Below are positions 53,661-63,151 of a stretch of 64,000 nt of DNA, in pieces; the first letter of the stretch is position 1, and the number at the start of each line of letters is the position of its first letter. Under the pieces are notes generated by a model, which worked only from the letters and a program-made list of their open reading frames with translations, was not told where the DNA came from and searched no databases. The DNA lies in NCBI RefSeq assembly GCF_025370935.1, contig NC_133473.1:19553042-19617041 (forward strand), read 5' to 3'. A program made the position numbers and the translations under genes. This stretch comes from Choristoneura fumiferana. Lineage: Eukaryota > Arthropoda > Insecta > Lepidoptera > Tortricidae.

Positions 53661-54698
53661 TCGACTTACGAGGTTTGAAGACTAATTAATACATCATAAG
53701 ATTTTTTGTGCAAGAAATAAACAAAATAAATTAAACTAATCATACTATTACTACACTAGGAGACAGGGAATATTAAAGGCTTTTTATTTATTTTTTTATT
53801 TAAGATTTTTTGTGATCTTAAGTTAAGGTTTTTTTTTGATTAATTAAGAATCATTTCATTTCGTAAAAATGCGAAATTTCAATTAAACTGCCCGAAGTTG
53901 TTATTGACGCGAACGAAGCCACGCATAGAGCCTAGTTAAACAAACAGCTGTTTATCACAATACATGCCATTATACATATTTGATATTACACAGCCTCTAC
54001 AGAATAAACATTTAATACTTACCTAAGGAGCTAGGTCCGTAATACATGCATTCATGCACTATTTACCCTCATTGCCGCATTTACCTCAGCTTACCTTACC
54101 TTAATTTCATGCATGTAATAGCCTTGTCAGCCTTGCACGGGCGATGTTGGCAACACCAAGTACCTACTGTTATTGTTGGCTTTACTTAGGAGATGTTACC
54201 ACGCTGATTTATAGCTAAACTAACACAGAAACGACGTTATACTACCAAATTTTTTATTTTAATATTTTGGAGCCGTAATAAAATAGGTATTGTTAGAAAC
54301 GCACAAGTTTTACTTTTTGTTCTTATTTAATAAAAAAAAACTAAGAATATATTTGTTGAGCATCTACCAAATAATTTACTGTTAGGTATATTATTTTACC
54401 TTGCTTTTCTAACACCAAAAATAATAATTTATAAATAAATAACAAATAAGGAAAGAAAATCATCTGGTTCTCATTGTTGTTAATTTCCTGATGACGCATT
54501 ACATGTTGAAGGAGTAACTTTTTTTCGAAAAAAAAATTTTTTTTGATCTGATATGTATTTATTCCGGTCTTCTTAAAATGATGTACGCAAAACTTCATGG
54601 CAATCGGTTCAGTAGTTAAGGCATGAAAACGGATCAAACAGACAAATAAACTATTTGTAATTATTAGTAACGATAAAGATAAAGAAGTAAGGATGTAT
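53661..54698. other. No recognisable feature
   Basis: AT-rich; the 98-codon minus frame at 54341-54637 is Lys/Asn/Ile-rich and not recognised. Confidence 0.5.
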
Positions 54699-54868
54699 TT
54701 CTCACTAATTATAAATGCGGAAGTTTGTATGTATTTAATAGTTACTCGATGATGCTAAAACGAATTGATGGATTTTATGAGATATTTGTATGTAGATAGC
54801 GGAAATAAATTTAGAAAAAAAACAAAGGCTACTTTTTATTACGATAATCCTACGAGATTAACGAATGC
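54699..54868 (+). mobile_element. Lep1-like Helitron, 3' truncated
   Basis: CTCACTAATTATAAATGCGG, AAACGAATTGATGGATTTTA, AAGGCTACTTTTTATTACGA and TAATCCTACGAGATTAACGA; the end is missing. Confidence 0.6.
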
Positions 54869-55504
54869 AAAATCTTAAATAATATTTAAAAAAATATGTG
54901 GGTTTCTTAAAAAACGTAAATGAAGTTCGCGGTATATTTTTCGAGAATTCCAATTTTAATTTAGTAAAAGCTTGTTTGACACAAGTGCGCACCTTCTTTC
55001 TTTTATTAAACTGCCTGTTCATATGTCTGCGAATTCCTAGACCTTGCAAAGATACCTCATAAATCTTCGAACTCAAAAATAATTAAACTTTAATCACTTT
55101 TCTATTTCACGCCGGGAGCCTTTGTACCCTTCTTAATTGATATTGCGTCATAACCGGAACGATACCAACACCTTGGATTATACCCCAATTCTAACACCCT
55201 TTCCTAGTGCAAAATTCCGTGGCAATCTCCAATTATCATTTCAAACATTGGGGGGATTAATTAAATTCCACTCTTGTTTGAATCGGAATCGAAGGGGGCC
55301 CGTAATAAAGTGTGTGTTAAATCGTTTTGCGAATTGGTTCGTATGCAACGCTATTCTGTTTGCCTTTATTGCGTTGCACCCCTGTTTCGCGTTGGGGTTG
55401 CTTATGAAGTTGGAGCTGAAATTGACCGTGAATTGGTCTCATCGCGGATGTGGATATGCGGGAAATTTCTATGACGTCGTCAAGGTCGGAATATGATTTA
55501 TTGT
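54869..55504. other. No supported gene; mixed-composition patch 55130-55490
   Basis: A 119-codon plus frame (55137-55496) begins at a non-ATG codon, shows no domain, and overlaps a second frame. I leave it uncalled. The patch is less AT-rich than its surroundings and could be regulatory. Confidence 0.4.
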
Positions 55505-55622
55505 AATTGGAGTAGATAACTTAGCACTTGTATAGATTTTTTAAATTGTATCTACACGGAAATTATTCTTACGGGGATAAAAGCTTAAAAACCCATACGG
55601 GTGCTAAGTTATCGACTCTAAA
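55505..55622. mobile_element. Palindromic MITE core, copy of the 11366-11582 family
   Basis: TAGATAACTTAGCACTTGTA, TCTACACGGAAATTATTCTT, ACGGGGATAAAAGCTTAAAA, GTGCTAAGTTATCGACTCTA: the inner half of the 217 bp palindrome without its outer arms. Confidence 0.75.
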
Positions 55623-56930
55623 TCAAATTTTGCTGTTATGCTGCTTGGGATGCGCATAAAATATCAAATTTAGTCTGTATTTGTTTTTCGAAAATATATT
55701 TTTCACTACTCATGCTCGTAAATTTCGTGTTTATGCTGGATCTAGGCGACATAAAATGACTTTTTATGCTCTAGTACATAAAGTAAAATTTTCGTCTAAG
55801 ACCAAGGTAATCAGGTAAAAACAGCCACAAAGAAGAAGTTTCTACATATATTTTTTTAATAATTTTAATTTATATTAAACTAAAAATCAATCAAATCAAT
55901 CAAAATAGATCAATAAAATTAAAAATATATAATTATAATAGTAATGCGTGAACATTTTTTTCTACTGTTGCTATTTCATTTCCTCGCCATCGAAGTGGAA
56001 AGCAAAGTGTAAAACTCGAGCATTAAACCCATTTTCCTCTCGACATGTCTATCCTCCCTCGCCGTACCAGCTCGGGTGGCTATTTGAGCGTCTCGGGTAA
56101 AACGGCTCGTTTATGCTCTTGTTGTACAATCTACTACTGAATTGCCATACAAGATGACTAATATTCGATCTTTAGTGCATTCCAAATTAAAAATAGTGAC
56201 ACAAAGAACTACGATGCAAGTTTTGAGAATTTTTTGAAGACCCGTAATTTCGATTCGACTGGCAGATCTACATAATAGTAGACATAAGCAAAGCTAGGGG
56301 TAAAAACTGTTTAAGATATAAAGTTCTAATGAAATACAGACGAAGTTGTGACCAGCAGCTATGAAGCGTAAATATGCCTTCCATAGGAGTAAAATAAACA
56401 GGAAATCGTATCGCAAAGCATCTATAAATTACCATGAAAGCCCAAAATAAACAACGCCAAGACCAGCAAGCACAAACAGAAAACGTTCATAAATATTTAA
56501 TGCCGTTTCACAAACTTAATGTTATTCATATAACTAAAGAAAGGTTTCATTAAAATAGGAGAGGATCTGCCTGGAGGGCTTTTGGATCAATAAAAAACTA
56601 ATTGGGGAGGTCCGGCTATTACAAAGGCTTGTAAACAGGCAAAATACATTTTCATAGGCTGAACGGGCCTAAGCTTTGAGATTTATACAGTTCGAGATGA
56701 ATTGGAAGGGTAGATGGGGAATTTTAATATTCAATAGCAATGCCAAGATCCTTGAACCTTTTGACCATTAAAGGTTGCTTATTTTGCGTTGGCCTGGTTT
56801 GATTGAACAGTACACTGTGACGAAGTTTCTCAATTGGAAGAAATCTTTTGAAAAACTGTTTTTGCAGGCAGTTATTTTTTGAGAGTTCCATAGACTTACA
56901 AGGAACTCGTCTAAGTTCGTCATGAAACGT
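55623..56930. other. No recognisable feature
   Basis: The part 55975-56140 has mixed composition and may be a dispersed repeat, but there is no second copy in this window to show it. Confidence 0.4.
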
Positions 56931-56983
56931 CGGAAATTTGCCATGTTTGATAGAAAGAAAGAAAATAAAGGAAGAGAAGAGCA

Positions 56984-57068
56984 GAAGTATTTCTTTCTTT
57001 CTTTCTTTCAGTTTCCGTGGGATTGCTATAAATGAATTCTTCGTAGACGGAGTCGCGGGCAACAGTTA
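56984..57068 (+). mobile_element. (TTTC)n microsatellite joined to a Lep1-like Helitron 3' end
   Basis: TTTCTTTCTTTCTTTCTTTC at about 56990-57009 passes into TCCGTGGGATTGCTATAAAT and TCGTAGACGGAGTCGCGGGC AACAGTTAGT, the hairpin and near-CTAG end of a Helitron. Confidence 0.65.
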
Positions 57069-57154
57069 GTTAACGATATGTTAAAATCGAGCAAGACTCT
57101 TTTGAACTTAAGAAGGTGAATACCATTATTGGTTAAAATGAAGTAATTCGACGA

Positions 57155-57400
57155 CCTGATGGCCAAGTGGTTAGAGAACCTGACTATAAAGCTTGAGGTT
57201 CCGGGTTTGATCCCCGGTCGGGACAGATATTTGTGTGAATAAATACAAGTTTGTTCTCGAATCTGGGACGTTTAATTTGTATTTAAGTATGTATTTATTT
57301 ATATAAGTATGTTTATCCGTTGCCCAGTACCCATAGAACAAGCTTTGCTTAGTTTGCGACTAGGTCAATTGGTGTCAATTGTCCCCAGAAAAAAAATGTA
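57155..57400 (+). mobile_element. tRNA-derived SINE, family 2
   Basis: A box GATGGCCAAGTGGTTAGAGA, B box TTCCGGGTTTGATCCCCGG, then AGATATTTGTGTGAATAAAT, GTTTGTTCTCGAATCTGGGA, GTTTATCCGTTGCCCAGTAC, AAGCTTTGCTTAGTTTGCGA and CTAGGTCAATTGGTGTCAAT. Full length, about 245 bp. Confidence 0.85.
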
Positions 57401-57465
57401 TGGCAATATATATTTTATAACTTGAATTAATATATAAATTATATGTCATTTTATTAGCTTATTTA

Positions 57466-57545
57466 AAAAAACCGGCCAAGTGCGAGTCAGACCCGAGCAC
57501 TAAGGATACAAATACAAAAATAAAAATACAAATAACTTTTCTCAA
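57466..57545 (+). repeat. CCGGCCAAGTGCGAGTC dispersed repeat fragment
   Basis: AACCGGCCAAGTGCGAGTCA GACCCGAGCACTAAGG is a repeat start common in moths, related in style to the GGCCAAGAGCGTGTC elements. Only the start is clear. Confidence 0.5.
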
Positions 57546-57776
57546 ACATGCTATTTAATGTTTATGTTGTGTTCCATAAAACAGGATTCAAAATATACTG
57601 TTGCAGGCCTAGGCCTGCAAGACAACAGTCTTTAGCTTCAATGCAAAACGTCAAATATCCACGATAAAGGCCATTACACATACTCGGCCTCTTTCTTTCC
57701 CGGCCTCTGCAGTAATGTACTATTATTTCCGTAATCTCTAAAAATCAAAGTGACACGGTACGGTATGATACATAAT

Positions 57777-57905
57777 ACTAGCAACTCACTCCGGCTTCGC
57801 ACTGATGTAGTTTTTGGGAAATGGACGCTAAAATTGTGGAGAGCTTTATACTACACACTTTTTTTTAAAATTATAACTAAGTAGAGCCGAAGCGGGTCGC
57901 TAGTT
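57777..57905. repeat. Short inverted-end repeat, CTAGCxACxCxCxxCGGCTTCG
   Basis: ACTAGCAACTCACTCCGGCT TCGC at the left is mirrored by GAGCCGAAGCGGGTCGCTAG T at the right. The ends are those of a small dispersed moth repeat; interior AT-rich. Confidence 0.6.
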
Positions 57906-58099
57906 CACCATAATTTGAAGAGAAAATTGGCAGGGGGTTGTTTGATGTTTACAATTAGCGGAAAAATACCCATTTTACTTTGCATTACATTGCGATGTAA
58001 ATGTTTAAAAATTATTTATTGCCACGACAGCAGTATTTGTATTATTATCTTTTACACTGAGCCACGTCACTTCTTCCTTGTCTATGGTTTTAATTTTTT

Positions 58100-58345
58100 T
58101 ATTTTTATTTTTTCTCTGTCTGACTGGGGCAAAGGAACTGGCTCATGCATACATGTTTATTTAACGTTTGGGCTCCACAGAAAACCAGCGTTACTGCAGA
58201 TAATGTGCGGCAACACATGCTGAGTGGAGACCCTTTTTGGTATCCTGCCGTGTCGCCAAGTAACATAGTTTTAGTGCTAGTTCTAGTCTTAGTTTTAGAT
58301 GGTACTTATGGAGCCAAAATAAACCTTTCTTTTTTCTTTCTTTCG
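58100..58345 (+). repeat. Retroelement-like 3' end, TTTC tail
   Basis: CTGACTGGGGCAAAGGAACT ... TTTTAGTGCTAGTTCTAGTC TTAGTTTTAG ... GCCAAAATAAACCTTTC followed by TTTC repeats. AATAAA plus tail as at 5975-6125. Family unknown. Confidence 0.45.
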
Positions 58346-58892
58346 ATGTTCGATTGATCACTTCCAACTCCTTCGCTATACGGCCTAGCAATGTAGTATT
58401 GCAACTTGCACAATTTCTCTTGCAAGTCTAAACAGGGCTTAAGAATGATTAATAATATTACTTTATTTAATCTGACAAACAGAATACTTCCCATGACGCA
58501 TCTAATCTTTCCCTTTGATCAATGGATTAAAACGTCGTTACTATAGAAAATTTGTTTGTTTGTGATCGAATACAATCTTCTGTCGATTTTCCTGCCAGAT
58601 TTCAATGCCTCATTTAACTGTATTTTTTTTTCAGTTCATTAGTAGACGTTGTGTTACTTTAGTAGTAGGTAATAATAACCCTCCTTCGGGCAGTCGAGTA
58701 AAAAGTACTAAGTATATTGATTATGGATATTCTACTCCTTAACGTCGTGTTGTTGATTGACGACTATAATTTCCAACAGGAATTATTTTTTTATTCGTGT
58801 TTAAAATAAATCCAAGAACTACTAAAAACATACAGCGAGAGTATATAAATAATATCCAACCACAACACCCACTTTACCATACAAAATTTACA
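58346..58892. other. No recognisable feature
   Basis: Nothing supported. Confidence 0.5.
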
Positions 58893-59046
58893 CTGTCTCA
58901 AAGTGAGCAAAACTTTTGCTATGGATACTGGGCAACGGATAAACATACTTAAATATCCAAGACTCGAGAACAAACCATAATGTAAATGTACCTAACTAAT
59001 AAATATATACACATTCGAGTTTTTCGTACAAATATCTGACAGCCCG
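58893..59046 (-). mobile_element. tRNA-derived SINE, family 2, headless minus copy
   Basis: From right: CAGATATTTGTACGAAAAAC, GGTTTGTTCTCGAGTCTTGG, AAGTATGTTTATCCGTTGCC, CAGTATCCATAGCAAAAG. The tRNA head is absent. Confidence 0.75.
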
Positions 59047-59154
59047 TAATATTTCCTAGACCTTGCTACTACCTCCACAGAGGCTGTTCCAAAATGATGA
59101 ATTAAAAACAGTTGATATTTCGACAACTAAAAGTTTTTGAATACTAAGGACATT

Positions 59155-59883
59155 GGTTACAAATTCGAATATCGAAAATTAAAATACCTACAGTTAAAAT
59201 GTCGATGTTAAAAATATCTAAAATTAAAATATCTATTGTATCACAATATCGAAAGTTGTTATACCTATGGTCAAAATGTCTAAGATTGAAATGTCGATTG
59301 ATTAAAATATCGAATGAGTTAAAATATCGATAGCCAGTATTATCTTGGTTGTAAATGTCAACATAATGAATGTCGAAAATTTAAATATCGTACATAAAAA
59401 TCTGCTTTATTTATTGCTCCTTTCTCTTAATAGCATTTGTTTTACATAATCTAGTCACTTTTAGCACTCGCCGGCCGCTCCGGCGGCACGCTCGCTTCGC
59501 TCGCTCGGCCCGTGCATTGTTGTGGTCACAGTTAATCGAGCCAAATATTTTTGGTAATTCATGTTCAATAGGTAAGCTTAGGCTAGTATTGCGTCAAGGC
59601 GCGAAGCGCCTCAACTGAGCGGGTCCGTCGACCCTGTCACGTGTTAGTTTTTACATAGGATATTCGATACTCTGATCTTCGATATTTATATCTTTCGATG
59701 TTGCGTTTGTAGATTAATATATTTTCGATATATTGGACATGGTTATCTAACCATTCGACAATATAAACTTTCGTTATTTTAATTTTCGATATTTCGATAC
59801 AGTCGATATTTTAATATTCGATATTTTGAACATCGACATTTTACCCGTAGGTATTTTAACTTTCGATATTCAAATGTGTAACC
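59155..59883. mobile_element. Foldback-like element: TIRs made of about 15 bp repeats, 9 bp target duplication
   Basis: Ends GGTTACAAATTCGAATATCG (left) and, complemented, GGTTACACATTTGAATATCG (right). The arms stay inverted-repeat for at least 110 bp (AAAATACCTACAG / ACGGG, then AAAATGTCGATGTT). Each arm is a string of roughly 15 bp units of the form ATATCGAxxxTTAAA, about ten per side with drift (ATGTCGA, ATACCTA variants). AAGGACATT flanks both ends exactly (59146-59154 and 59884-59892). The centre is GC-rich (59465-59515 and 59590-59635). Drosophila FB and Mutator-like elements make 9 bp duplications, and FB arms are tandem repeats; no transposase is present here. Confidence 0.9.
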
Positions 59884-59892
59884 AAGGACATT

Positions 59893-60620
59893 ATATGAAA
59901 TCAAACCAGTTAGGTAAAACAAAAGAGAACAAAGTTTACCAAGAAACAAAATGTGAACTAACAAACAAAAACTAGTTTCCTATTTTAACACAAATCAAAC
60001 CTCGGACTTCGCCCAGTAGCACCACTGAGCCGATCGGCCCAAGTAAATACGCTTTATTTGAATAAAGTGAAGTACGGCAGGTTAATTATTCAATTATACA
60101 CGCCGCCTGCTCCTGGCCAAATTTGGGATTTGCATAAAGGTCAATCAGAGCCATCGGGGGTCGAGATTATAGGCCGCGGTCTATTTGCATAGGTAGCTTT
60201 TTGTTCGGGTCTTATAATTAAGATGCTTATTAGTTATGCTAAGGTTCTGGAGGTGAGAGATTTATTTAAATTTGGCGTTTTTTTATATTCGACCGTTGGT
60301 AATGCCGTGTTGCGGTGTTTCAGGGTGCCAGTACAATATTAACATGAAGTGCGAGTGTTTATTAGTAAAAAAATCGATAAAAACACGGAATTGAGACAAC
60401 ATGAAGAAAAAATAGAATATTAAGTATTTGTCTTGGTACAAAACGGCCGTGTACCGCATTATTGTGCCGCGGCTGCTGATGGGGACCATCGCGAGTGCTG
60501 CCTTTTGGCCGAAAGACGTCGTGTTCCGGCGGTTCCGGTGCACCATGCCGCAGATGAATGCGACGTTAGGGACGGTGACTCAACGGGGTTACGCCGTTTT
60601 GTCGCCTAACTAGTTTTAAA
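59893..60620. other. No supported gene; mixed-composition patch with two ATTTGCAT octamers
   Basis: ATTTGCAT occurs at 60128-60135 and 60183-60190 in a patch (60080-60230) with little resemblance to any repeat here. A 61-codon plus frame at 60428-60613 is GC-rich but not recognised; it may be the end of the retroelement whose tail follows. Confidence 0.35.
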
Positions 60621-60722
60621 TTAGTTTTAAATATTATGGATTATATGTATGTTAGTCTGTAAGGTATTTACTGTATGGGCCAAGTTGCCCGAAATAAATG
60701 GATTTATTATTATTATAATCAA
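60621..60722 (+). repeat. Retroelement-like 3' tail, (TTA)n type
   Basis: GTCTGTAAGGTATTTACTGT ATGGGCCAAGTTGCCCGAAA TAAATGG then TTTATTATTATTATAAT; an AATAAA signal and TTA repeats as in insect LINE ends. Confidence 0.55.
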
Positions 60723-61257
60723 CAAAACTAAAATTAAAGAATTTTATGATCGTTTTGTCACAAATACATTTATTTTACCCTTTTTAGTGACTTACGATGA
60801 TATTTTACAACATTAGAACATTACGTTTGGAAAATTGTGTTGTAACTCAGACATACAATTCTCTTTGTAAGTATTCAATGTTAGTACAATAAGGAGTTAT
60901 GTCGAGGAATAAAAATGTAAATAGTAATACAATTTTTTTCAGGCCATTGCAACAAAAGTAGTTTAAAAGGACTATGGCGTAACTAAAGTTGGCGCACACG
61001 CTAGTGAACCCTTACTTACAATGTTTTTCCATGCCCTAACTTTTAAACGCAGAGTTGAGATGCAAGATAAGAGCTAATAAAAGATATTTTTTTTCTTGCA
61101 AAATCATGATAACTCAAAATTGACAAAAAGTGAGTTACGATGATATTCCTTGCCGGTGTCGATAAGCCCCAGTTTGTATTGAATGTAGTGTCGCCGTAAA
61201 TGCTCACATGCGATTAATACACTTTCAAAATCTCAACGACTATAGTAAAGACTTTAA
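60723..61257. other. No recognisable feature
   Basis: Nothing supported. Confidence 0.5.
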
Positions 61258-61560
61258 ACGAGACATCCGAGGAGTTATTCGGGTTGTTCCCTGCCGCATC
61301 CTTCCGCCACCGCCCTACGCGACAACACTTCCATCCTCACCTTAAAGATGGTTGGCAGTCTTCTGCTGTGCGTATTTCCAGAAATTTCCTGCCTCGCACA
61401 GCAAAGCGCTAGAATGAACTATCGCCTGTGGTATTCCCGGGCCGTTATAACCTTCAACCTTTAAAAAAAGAGCGTACTCCTACCTAAAACTTGTGACTCT
61501 TCTGGTGTTGCATGTGTCCATGGGCGACGGTAATCATTTACCATAAAAAAATAAATAAGA
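61258..61560 (+). mobile_element. LINE C-terminal fragment (jockey/CR1-like), plus strand
   Basis: One frame reads SEELFGLFPAASFRHRPTRQ, HFHPHLKDGWQSSAVRISRN, FLPRTAKR, a stop, NELSPVVFPGRYNLQPLKKE. FLPRTAKxWNELPxxVFPxxYNL is the C-terminal signature shared with 28299-28505. One nonsense codon replaces the Trp. The 3' end (CTGGTGTTGCATGTGTCCAT, GGGCGACGGTAATCATTTAC CAT, A-rich) resembles the tail of the hairpin-headed repeat. Confidence 0.8.
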
Positions 61561-61744
61561 AAAAATATCGGTGACAGTCCATTTTAAAATAAAAACCCTA
61601 CAATATTTTATTATAATATGGATTACGGAACTGCTGGATGCTACTACAACTAGAATGATAAAATTAAAATTTGATGGCAAAATTGACGTAACTATGTATG
61701 AACAGTTAAGTTTATTTATAATCAGGTTATCAGTGTATTTATGG

Positions 61745-61953
61745 TGGAGCAGACGAGTCCTCGAATAGAGACCACGGACGGGAATACGTAGTGTAGGGCG
61801 TCCTGAGGCACGGTGGACGGACGACCTAAAGAGGGTCGCTGGCGGCGGATGGATGCGAGGGTCTGAAGACAGAGTGTTGTGGCGCGCCATGGAAGAGGCC
61901 TATGTCCAGCAGTGGACTGCTGTAGGATAGGCTGCTGATGATGATGATGATAC
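61745..61953 (+). mobile_element. RTE LINE (HmRTE-like) 3' end, plus strand
   Basis: AGAGACCACGGACGGGAATA, GGCGTCCTGAGGCACGGTGG, ACGGACGACCTAAAGAGGGT, GCCATGGAAGAGGCCTATGT, CCAGCAGTGGACTGCTGTAG and a GATGATGATGATGA tail. The RPARWTDDLKRVAGG and MEEAYVQQW segments are legible. Confidence 0.85.
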
Positions 61954-62944
61954 ACGTAATCAGTATATCTCGCTGACAGGACACTGTCAAAATACATAAA
62001 GTTCAACACGTTGAACGAAAACCATCATGTGATTGACAAGACTTTTGTCCATTTTCTTTTGAATACCAAGTTAGTGTTATTTTAAATTATTTCTACGTAC
62101 CTACGATGACCCGCTTGGATGCCAGCAAACTGCCACAACAAATATTTGTGAAAACTATGCAATTTTTCAGAAAAGTAATTGAGTAAAATCCGCTCAGAAG
62201 TTTTAAACTATAAATATGTAAATAAGATCATAAACCTATCAAGATCAATAAGGGTACAAAACAAAACACTCTTTAGACAAAAGTCGAATATATAATTTCA
62301 AATAAAAATAAACTACTTTCTCCCTTTTAACATTCGTATAAAAAGACCATAACTCCGACTAAAATTCCGAGCTCCAATTTACACGAAGTTAACTTGTAAA
62401 AGCGATCGCGTGACCACTCTCTGTATTTTTATTAAATTTTTCTTGTCGGATTTTCACGTTCATATGAACTAGCTAACATACCGTCTTCTTAATTAATGTG
62501 ATAAAATTGAAAATTCCTCGACGCTTTTGTTTCATAAATGTTGCAAATTCTTCTTATATTAAATCGCTCGTGCTTGAATTCGAGCTGCTGTTTTAAAATT
62601 CTATTGTCTTTACAAAATATAATTATTTTAAACGTGTCAAAATGACGCTTGAATATTTGGAGTTTTTAAGAACTTTTCTCACTTGCGTTTTTTTAATTTT
62701 AATTTCTTTATTGTTTAATTTGTTTATTTAATTAATTATTTACCTTCTGGGTCCTCGCGTACTTTATTAAGGACTAATTGTTAATTGAATAAAGAATTCT
62801 AACTTTGTTTTTAAATAATATCCAATAACAAAGCAGGTCAACCACGTCTCTCAAGAAGATATATTTTAGAACAAAATATGAATTACAATACAATAATAAT
62901 CAAAAAAAGAGAAACGCAATACGAGTATGGCTTTAATTCTTCTT
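61954..62944. other. No recognisable feature
   Basis: AT-rich; nothing supported. Confidence 0.5.
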
Positions 62945-63151
62945 TTATTCTACACAAAAAAAGACGTCCATTTCGGCCATTTTAGTAGTTATTATATTTA
63001 TAAATGGTATCGCATCCATAACGCCACTAAGAAACTTTTCGGCGGCGGTTAGAACTGACAGGCGATTGGCGCGTCTAACGTACAATTCAAATATAATCAC
63101 CGGATCGAACGCATCTCGAACTGTTTGCACTTGATATTGTACCTTAACTCA
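62945..63151 (-). other. Unrecognised minus-strand frame, possible exon or repeat remnant
   Basis: Open from about 63151 to a stop at 62945, reading through QTVRDAFDPVIIFELYVRRA, NRLSVLTAAEKFLSGVMDAI and PFINIITTKMAEMDVFFCVE without ATG at its start. Amino-acid composition is less biased than in the chance AT-rich frames. TAA is followed by AATTAAA about 12 bases later. I do not recognise the protein; it could be a 3' exon, a retroelement end or chance. Confidence 0.25.

Noticed and set aside
55137..55496. 119-codon plus-strand frame
   Set aside because: No ATG start, no recognised domain, and an overlapping open frame; composition alone does not make it a gene.
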